Part shown: positions 56,337 through 64,000 of the stretch, piece by piece
How positions within the stretch are numbered: position 1 is the first letter of the stretch
How the letters are laid out: each line of letters opens with the position of its first letter
Origin: Isoetes taiwanensis
Lineage: Eukaryota > Streptophyta > Lycopodiopsida > Isoetales > Isoetaceae
Direction of reading: 5' to 3'
Length of the DNA stretch: 64,000 nt
NCBI GenBank assembly: GCA_021234155.1
Contig: JAJEKV010000063.1
Coordinates: 5,742,055-5,806,054 of the forward strand
Position numbers and translations under genes: made by a program
The notes under the pieces: generated by a model
Database searches by the model: none
Seen by the model: only the letters and a program-made list of their open reading frames with translations
Told to the model about the DNA's origin: nothing

Positions 56337-57087
56337 ATGAAACCAACCATGGGAATGTGCATTCCCATCTTCGCTTCATCTATTGACATCGTGCTTCGAA
56401 ACTACTCATACTCATAGCTAAAAAAGGTTAATGAGTTGATCTTAGAAAGGGCAAGAGATACCTGCACATCTTCCCAACCTCCTTTTTGCCTCAAAAGAAT
56501 CAAGCAATTCTCACAAATAATCACATATTATGAACTAAGATTGCTAACATAGATGGTATCCTATGACCTCACTACTCATCCCCCTTCATTGACCTTAAAT
56601 ACCTATCGAACTTTCCACCCCTCTTACTCTATGTTCCAGCCAACAACTATGCTTTGAAGATGTTCAAATTCTTTTCTCAGATTTATGAAAGCACAATAAA
56701 GAAAACTCATCATTCTTCTTCATAAATAGACAGTTCTAGATACTAGAATACAAGCATCACTATACAAAAACCTAGAATATAAACATCATCATATATGAAG
56801 ACTCCAAAACTCTAATATAGAGACATCACCATATAAGGAAAAAAAAAAAAAAACCCTAGAATAGAAGCATCGTAATAGAGCAAGGAAAACCCAAAACTAT
56901 GAATATCTTTGAGCAGTAATCCTTAATTCTTAAGACACTCCTATAATCTTGATAGAAACAAACTGAACAAACTAACCTTGGAGTGAGAAGGCGTTCCACA
57001 TTGTTTCAGTGAATGCATTTGCCCATGATGACAAGTTATTTCATGCTACGTTTTCCTTTTGATCGTATTGAAGCTCATTGAAAGGAA

Positions 57088-57285
57088 TGCAGTCTAGTAT
57101 TGTTGAAGGAAGATCAGATTTGGAGGTATTCAAGACAAGGAGGAGGGATGAAGATATTGAGATCATGGGACACCATATATTTTGTTATCAATTTCACATA
57201 TAAATATTTGAGGGAATTGCTTGACTCTGCTGAGGCGGAAAGAAGGGTAGAAAGATATGTTGATCTCCTAAAAAAACTCTTTTAA
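57088..57285 (+). pseudogene. Copy 6 of the unrecognised ORF (partial)
   Basis: Retains LRELLDSAEAERRVERYVDLLKKLF. A frame change before residue 30 separates it from its start, and a stop follows LKKLF directly. Confidence 0.5.
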
Positions 57286-57906
57286 GATCAAGACCCAAAA
57301 ATAGCTATGACTATGAGCGGCCGATGGACGATGTCCATAAATGAAACCAACCATGGGAATGTGCATTCCCATCTTCGCTTCATCTATTGACATGTGTACT
57401 TCCGGAAACTACTCATACTCATAGCTAAAAAAGCTAATTAATTGATCTTAGAAAGGGGCAAGAGATACGCACATCTTCCCAACCTCCTTTTCACCTCAAA
57501 AGAATCAAGCAGGTTCTCACAAATAATCACATATTATGAACCGAGATTGCAAACATAGATGGTATCCCATGACCTCACTACCCATCCCCTTCATTGACCT
57601 TGAATACCTATCGAAGACTTTTCGCCCCTCTTACTCTATATTCCACCAACAACTATGCTTTGAAGATGTTCAAATTCTTTCTGTATTTATGAAAGCACAA
57701 TAAAAAAAAAAAAAACTTCTCATTCTTCATCATAAATTTTAAGTTCTAGATACAAGCCCAAAACCCTAGAAACTCCAAAACCCTAGTATAGAAACATAAC
57801 CCCAACATAGAAAAAGAACAAAAAAATAGAAACGTAAATTGCTAACCCTGAAAAGTAATAGGCTACAAGGGCTGCACAATTTCGTCGCAAATGAGGCGGA
57901 TTGAAA

Positions 57907-57908
57907 AT
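57907..57908. other. Helitron empty site in copy B
   Basis: GATTGAAAA/TGAGTTATTAATTG here corresponds to GATTAAAAA (17836-17844) and TGAGTTATTAATTG (30910 onward) on the two sides of the Helitron array in A. The array sits exactly between A and T with no target duplication. Confidence 0.9.
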
Positions 57909-57936
57909 GAGTTATTAATTGTGTATTATTTATACA

Positions 57937-60443
57937 TACCTAATGGGTAAAGCCAAATAAGGTCAAGCCTAGGCTGGAAACTTGTTATTGACTTTAGAAA
58001 TGAATGCGATACCTTGCAATTTAAATTAAGTGTATAATGTGATATGAAGCAACTTTGGTGTAGCAACTCTATGTCTAGATTCTTTTCAGGAGGAGGAGGG
58101 AGGGAGGGAGGAGGGAGGGGAGGGGAGATGTGCACAAATAAAGTAGTATTTGGAATTGCCAACCTTTTGCATAACAAATCAAGTGTACTAATTGTAATGA
58201 TCCACCTTTTGATACAAAAAAAAATAAATAAGATTGAAAGTGTAATTTGGTATATAAGGGTCTTTCTATATTTGGAGACTCAGAGAGCAATTTATTACAT
58301 TTAAGCAACAATACTTTTTAGATAGCCTCTTTCATTGAAAGTGCTACAAACATATACCGAATTACCATTATATAAAACCCAACTTTCATGGGTTATCTTT
58401 AATAATACACTTACAAGTATCATGTGTTCAATAATCAAGGTTTCATTTCCTCTTGCATGGCCTAGATATTATCCAATGTTCTCCCTAAGATGGCTACTAA
58501 TTTATGTTTATGCTTCCATATGTCTATATTGATTTGCCAAGTAGTCCCTAAACACATTTGTTCGCCTGAAACTATAGATTGAAGACCTGCTTTAGCAGTC
58601 ATTATGTTGCACATCCCAAGAAAAAGATAGTTTCTATCATTTCAGTGTAAGAAAGGGTTTAAATCACACAATTGTTTTACATGAAATATAGATGCTCTCA
58701 TAATTTCTTAACAATACTTTAGAATAACCTCTTTGAAGGTTCTTTATTACAAAATAGTTCTTTTTGTTGATTTCTGGAAAGCAACAAAGGGCTCTAGTGT
58801 TACGGAATGCCAGCAGCAATCATTTATATAAAAGCATGCAATGTTGGCACCATTAGCCATGGCCATAGAAGTCAACTGTAACCTGGTATGTTCTTGTTCG
58901 GGCAAATGCATTTACACCATGTTGTTGTTGGTTCTGCTAACAGCCAGAATGAACTTAGCTTTGGTACCTTAGCCAGAATGAATCAGGGCACCAACTTTGA
59001 AGCCAATAATTTCCATTCTGTCCTTAAAAAGTTGTATTTGGCGTTGTGAAAAGGGGTTGATAGCTGTTGTGTATTCTGCAATACTGAAAAGTCATCCATT
59101 ATCAATCTTCTATGGACCTTTGCCACGACAGGAGATAATCCTGAGTTTCTGCCAAAATGGAACCCAACTATTTTCAATACAGATAGGGTGTGGTCAAAAA
59201 AACAAATAGTGACTGATTCTGTACCAATCCAGAATTGTGGCAGAAACTATGCATATATTCTTGCGGTTGTCCCCTTCAAATTACACTTTATGTTGATAAC
59301 CCTAGATAAAGAAGGCACATATTCACTCTATATTACATCGCATCTTGACACCAAAATTAACAGTAACAGTTAGCATAGGTTGTTACCGCATCAATAAAAC
59401 ATTTGTATGTTGAGCAATTCTGAAATGGAAAGGCCATTCACAGATATCTAAGCAAGAGTTTGTATACTTTCATGGCTTTTTGATGAGCAAAGGATAGAAC
59501 AATCATGATAATGACATAAAGGACACGACACTTCAAAGGCATTGCGTGATTATGAAAAGTAGAAGATGCAATCACTGCTCCCTTACTTTGCACATTACAA
59601 TGCACGCTGTCGCCTTACTACATATGGGCCCAGTGCTTGAAAGAGTAATGCATAAAATTCTATTGCAGCTCAATTGAATACACAAATTGCACTACTGAAA
59701 TTCAAGAGATTACAAGATTTGAATACCTAATAAGCTCAAAAAACGGTTGGATGCTCTTGCCAAGCCGATCTTGCCAAGCCTGATTCAATATAGGGACTCT
59801 GGGAGAGAAAATCCTTGCACACATGCAAAATCCAAGAGCATAAATAAAGTACGTCTGGCATTTGACAAACCAGAAGATTCACATACAGAGGTGAAACCTG
59901 TCATGTTTGAACAGAAGAATCAGAGACCATATATCTGATTTGCATTGCCAGCAAATTGAAAAGTTTTAGGGCCCTGAAAAATCTGACAGTGGAGTCAGAG
60001 CAGGGCCAAGCACTGTTGGAAGAAAACCTCCCGGCCAAGGCCACCTTAGAAACCTCTGCTTGAAACAAAACGAAAACGGGTGGAGAAACCACCCGCATCC
60101 TCAGCTACATAATATACAATTTACAACCGATGAGATTGGTTGTCTCACAAAACCCAAGAAGCTGTCGAATATAGAGATGCCGTGGAAATTACCACCAGAA
60201 CTTTACTTCTAAGCATACGAAAAGATACATCAATAGTCATCGAGGCATGGTAAATCTGAAAAATTGTTTTACGGACTCTTATGCCATAGCCAAAGAGCAG
60301 AGCCAGGTAGAAGCCTGAAGGGGAAAAAAAACCTAACCTCCGGCACAGATTCCAACAACCTAACCTAACTTTCTAACTGAAAATCTAAAGACCGTCAATT
60401 TTAGGGTTTCGTTGACGACATACTTACCCAATAACATTATAAT
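57937..60443. other. 2.5-kb segment present only in copy B
   Basis: Flanks TATTTATACATA and TTATATTGAGTTTATG are adjacent in A at 30938. The ends carry loosely inverted sequences (CCTAATGGGTAAAG on the left, CTTACCCAATAAC..TAGG on the right), so a TIR element is possible, but no clean target duplication was found. The content is AT-rich with only short ORFs (59188-59373, 59747-59938 and minus 59901-60098); none was recognised. A GA-rich simple repeat lies at 58089-58128. Alternatively it is ancestral sequence deleted from A. Confidence 0.5.
58089..58128. repeat. (GGA/GGGA)n simple repeat
   Basis: A 40-base purine run of AGGAGGAGGGAGGGAGGGAGG type. It has G-runs that could form a G-quadruplex. 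Confidence 0.9.
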
Positions 60444-60464
60444 ATAGGTTATATTGAGTTTATG

Positions 60465-60478
60465 CCCTAAACCCTAAA
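60465..60478. promoter_or_regulatory. Telo-box-like motif, copy B
   Basis: CCCTAAACCCTAAA, counterpart of 30957-30970. Confidence 0.4.
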
Positions 60479-62050
60479 CTTTGCTTTCGCGCCCCATTCA
60501 GTAGACTTCCTTCATCGATTGTGCATGCGGTAGGCATCGAATTTGCAGGAGGTAAGATGGATCAAACTTTTAATTTTTTTCTCTGTTCTGCGATTCAATG
60601 CAGTTTCTTTTTCGATGCAATCTATTCGCGCACCACCGAATTTTTGCATCCCTATCGGTTGGCGTGGATGTCAACCTCTAGTTAAATAATCTTATGGGTT
60701 TGATATTCATCACTAAGAACTACCTGATTCCATTTTGGGTTTGTTTTAGACCATTTGTATTCATGCCTTATTATCTTTTCGTATTGCTCCTCCTCTAGAA
60801 TTGACAGTCCGTGTATTCAAGATACGTACCATTTTTCTATTGGTTTAATTTGGCATATGGACGGAATATGTCAAATTAGCAGAGCCATTGATATGATGGA
60901 TCAGTTTTGTTTCTATCCAATTTGTGTTCGTTACCATTTTCTGGGCCTTATGCTCTAATATTCATTCCTTTTCCCTCTCCAACATTTGGTCAAGAATGAA
61001 TAAAGAGAGCAACAAGTTTGCACCACCAAAATCAACAACATGCTCTGGCTTGCTTGGGCAAGGATGTGGAGGGGTCCCACATGCTGTGATCCTCCCGAGA
61101 ACTCTATGGCGGTCGAATGCTAATTTCTGCAACCACAAGTACATGCCTCTATTTGCATGTCGTTATTGTGGGTTAATGCGTGGGAGAATGTAGTAGTCCA
61201 CCAGGGGACATGGGATTATAATCATGATTGAATGATGAATATGGTTAGTTTTCTAGTTCTTTAGATGAATGATGGATACCAATGATACAGAAAGTAATGT
61301 GCAAATATATGGCCAAAGTATATCATATTTTAATCCTAGACTACCGCTGCTTAGGCATTCCTTGTGCTCCAGATGAAGCAGAATCTAAATAAATCTCGCA
61401 ATGGGATAAACAAATGCCTTAACATTTGAACTCAAATGGCAAGTATCTTAACTTATCTTTGTTTTCTAATCTGAATATTTAGGGGTTGATATACTAGGCA
61501 TGCAGTTTGCTAGGATATAATGGGTTCAATTCCCGTGGTTGTCGATTTCTCAGCTTTTATCATGTCATGTTTTATGCTTGCCATGGTTTTAAGCCTGGCT
61601 AAGGAGAACCTATCTTCCTTTGCATTGATAATCCGATGATACATTTCTTTCATTCTGTTTCTTACAGGAGGAAAAGGCCCTGATAGCCATTGACGTTCAA
61701 ACTAAAAATTAACAGATAAACATGCATACATGTTCTACAAAATAAACTTCTGATTCAACAGGCTCACATTGGTATTGTTGTTGCAGATTTTGGTGCATAC
61801 GTTTGATAGCCTGAGCTGCTTGTGTCATTCCTTACAGTAATGCTGTTGATCATTGTGACGCATATCCCATAATTGAAGTTAGTAGCACTGTTGTAATCAA
61901 TATACTATTGAATGCATTTTATAAGCAATATCTTTAGATGATACCTCTGCTTGAGGAACACATGAAGCCTGGGCCTTGGGGGCTGTGGAGTATGGCGGCA
62001 TATTTACCTATTCATTAACCTATGTTTCAACCTGATTTGATTTGGATGCT
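60479..62050. other. Intron/UTR-like stretch, no gene recognised (copy B)
   Basis: Counterpart of 30971-32560 with many small indels. ORFs are not shared in frame between copies, which argues against coding function. Confidence 0.4.
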
Positions 62051-62500
62051 AGGCGAGCTTAAATGTGGTCTCCATGGACAACCATGCTTGCAGCATGTGC
62101 TCAGCCAAGGTGATTGACATGACGTTAATCAAATGCTGCCAGACTGTAGCGCGTTTTTGTGGAATGCATGATTTCGATTTATGTCAAAGCTGGGCGGGCA
62201 ATCCAAAGGAAGCCTGGAATGCCATGCTTATGTTCAGAGCCGAGCAGCTGAGCGTACTGGCTTTTGGAATATGCCTATGCGATGTTGTCTCATGGACTGC
62301 TATATTAGTGGCAGCTTAAGAGCTAGAACATGGCGGTTGTGATGAAGCATTTAATGTTTTGAGCAGATGCATGTTCCAACATTTTGGCAAATGAAGTAAC
62401 CGGCGAGTGTTGCTTTCACCATGCAGCCATGTTGATTTTATGGATGCAGCCATGTTGATTTTTAGTGTTACTATGAGAATGGAGCCCACATTTATAGTTT
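62051..62500 (+). pseudogene. PPR-type pseudogene fragment, copy B
   Basis: Counterpart of 32567-33004; DVVSWTAILVAA-type and NEVT...CSHVDFMD parts remain, with more frame breaks than A. Confidence 0.7.
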
Positions 62501-62524
62501 AGCGTTATTCAACCGCATTTATAC

Positions 62525-62638
62525 ATTCCTGGGGCGGGCAATGAGAATGGCTGATAGGAAGAATGGCGATAAGGCTGCTCTACCAGCAACTAATTCCTTC
62601 TTATAGCTCATTCACATGGAGTCGTCCAGGAATGTCTC
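62525..62638. repeat. Hairpin, copy B (decayed)
   Basis: Counterpart of 33039-33152 with several mismatches in both arms. Confidence 0.65.
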
Positions 62639-62776
62639 AATGAATATTCCCAATGGCGCGTGCATGGCAAGTCCGTTGACTCCATGATGGAGTCAAATCA
62701 CAATTTCATGTCAGCATGAGTTTGAGAACCAACATCCTGAGTCAAAATACAGAGGGCTGCTGGAGAAGTTCTGCAA

Positions 62777-63280
62777 ATTGGTTTCAACGCATGGACTGTA
62801 GGTAACAGGATTATCAGGAGGTGCCGATCATAACAATGTCTCCGCAGCCATCTGAACTTAGGCTGCAAAACAATATGGTGACTGAGGTCCAGAGCCTCTT
62901 CATGTCGCAACCACAGTTAAGACAATTACATGAACCCATAGTAAATCAATAACTTATGGCAACGGCAAGTTAATGAACAAGTTGTGTGCATTTGATGATC
63001 GTTATGACTGATACATTGTTTTCTGCACTGCAGCTATATATTGGTTTCAAGCATGGACTGTAGGCAAGCAGGATTATCAGGAGTTACCCGATCCATAACT
63101 ATGTCTCCATACATCTGAACTCAGGCTGAAACAATATGGTGACACAGAATCCAGAGCTTATGTCATGCATAACCACAATTGACACATGAACATAAGTAAA
63201 TCAATAACTTATGCTTGAAGCATGTGCATTTGATGATGGGTATGAGCTAAAATCTACAATGTTTTCTGCTGCAGCTTGCA
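62777..63280. repeat. 263-bp tandem duplication, copy B (second unit shortened)
   Basis: Counterpart of 33297-33822. The second unit has lost about 20 bases near 63180-63220. Confidence 0.8.
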
Positions 63281-63483
63281 TGTAAGTCAGAGTGAAAGGA
63301 TTTAGCTGCCAGACTTTACCATGTAATAGCACAGATGGTCACATATTCACATCCATCCTCTTTGCCTGTCACTCCTTGAAGCCATACCTTCCTCTCCTTC
63401 ACATCTGTTTCCCAGCGGTGCACGAAGCCAGGTGGCCAGCGTAACCACGCTCCACAATACCTGCAGGGCTGCTTAACAGTGAA

Positions 63484-63540
63484 CGGGGACTTGAACCTAG
63501 GTGGAACCCAATCTTCCATGCTCCCACCGATCTAGAGTGG
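63484..63540 (-). other. tRNA-like hairpin plus T-arm module, second family (copy B)
   Basis: Counterpart of 34019-34075. The TGGAA/TTCCA hairpin is kept; the T-arm stem is weakened to GGTTCAAGTCCCC. Confidence 0.45.
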
Positions 63541-64000
63541 GAGGGGCTATTCCCATGCAAAATGCTCAAGCAAGCATGTTGAAGCGAGACAAACACCTTT
63601 TTTGGCTGCGGCGGTGCAAATGGCAATGTCGGGCATGCCCCATGATATGCAATCGCGAAACCAAATCTAAACTGGTTATACCCTGGGTTGGGGCAGCGGC
63701 ATGCCACCTGGCACAGAGCCCGTCCATCCTGGCCAAATACCGCTGTAGGAATACCTAATCTTGAGGTTCATGTGTTATGCGAGGGGCACCTCTCCCTCCG
63801 CGGACCGTTCACTGCTCCATTCCATAACTTGCAGGGCATTGTTCAATGCATGGAACAACTGCTGCCAATTGCACTCTGCAGGGATTTCCAGGCGGCCACT
63901 CGATACGGTGTTGATACACACATTCTCGTGGCTCTCACCCGCATGCTCATTCCTGTGAGCAACAACAAGATTAAGGCAACGGTGGGGTCGGTGGTTCAGA
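63541..64000. other. GC-richer unrecognised segment, copy B, cut by window end
   Basis: Counterpart of 34110-34545. No ORF is shared in frame with A; nothing was recognised. Confidence 0.4.

Larger units (their letters stand above)
55755..57760. repeat. ~1-kb tandem block, two units (copy B)
   Basis: Units at about 55755-56740 and 56741-57760, matching 15633-17640, each with an AAACCCTA-type array and an ORF copy. A ~70-base region near 57740-57800 is shortened compared with A. Confidence 0.8.
35303..64000. repeat. Copy B of the ~35-kb direct duplication
   Basis: This is the second copy of the block, running past the window end. It differs from copy A by a copia insertion (37529-43211), a minus-strand LINE (46981-48723), a deletion inside copia-2 near 51823, an inverted block (53345-55035), a 2.5-kb extra segment (57937-60443), and the absence of the Helitron array at 57907/57908. 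Some stretches are almost identical to A (for example 51945-52950 against 13401-14410). Others differ at many short sites centred on CTG/CAG. Confidence 0.9.

Noticed and set aside
1-64000. CRISPR array, bacterial operon or phage
   Set aside because: No regularly spaced short repeats and no compact coding; all recognisable genes are plant or retroelement types.

Overview
The window looks like nuclear, repeat-dense land-plant DNA. No intact host gene was found. What can be recognised is plant-type: a NAC-domain fragment, an NRT1/PTR (NPF) transporter pseudogene, a hydroxyethylthiazole-kinase-like fragment, a PPR-type pseudogene, Ty1-copia and LINE reverse-transcriptase remains, MITE-like elements and Helitron termini. 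The PPR style and LINE type would fit a fern or another seed-free plant, but this is only a guess.

The main architecture is a direct duplication of about 35 kb. Copy A (1 to about 34.5 kb) is repeated in the same order as copy B (about 35.3 kb to the window end). Since the duplication, or between the two haplotypes if this is an assembly effect, each copy has gained and lost different pieces. Only A has a 13-kb tandem Helitron array (17845-30909), a LINE with a nested MITE (6379-9748), and copia-2 sequence missing from B. Only B has a full-length copia element (37529-43211), an opposite-strand LINE of the same family (46981-48723), an inverted copy of an inverted-repeat arm plus NPF pseudogene (53345-55035), and a 2.5-kb segment of unknown nature (57937-60443).

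Order within one copy: (1) a foldback-like element with arms of about 1 kb around a GC-richer core; (2) an NPF C-terminal pseudogene, a small foldback MITE, a 131-bp tandem duplication and an old LINE 3' tail; (3) an unclassified 1.25-kb repeat (first copy), interrupted by a LINE; (4) an orphan primer-binding-site motif and a decayed copia element (copia-2) with one LTR; (5) a second copy of the 1.25-kb repeat; (6) a roughly 1-kb block repeated in tandem, carrying an unrecognised conserved ORF and AAACCCTA-type minisatellite; (7) the Helitron array, in A only; (8) a telo-box-like motif, intron-like DNA and a PPR pseudogene; (9) a strong hairpin and a second family of elements with the same palindromic end motif.

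The most informative structure is the Helitron array. Three units are joined head to tail (CTAG directly followed by TCTACTTACTT). The 3' ends carry a GC hairpin and, in units 1 and 3, CTAG. The paralogous empty site lies in the same window at 57907/57908. Units 1 and 2 carry fragments of at least two unrelated host genes (NAC and thiazole kinase) in opposite orientations.

Caution: differences between repeat copies are strongly concentrated at CTG/CAG trinucleotides, often as CTG or CAG reduced to CG. This looks more like systematic base-calling error than evolution, so some frameshifts in the pseudogenes may not be real.
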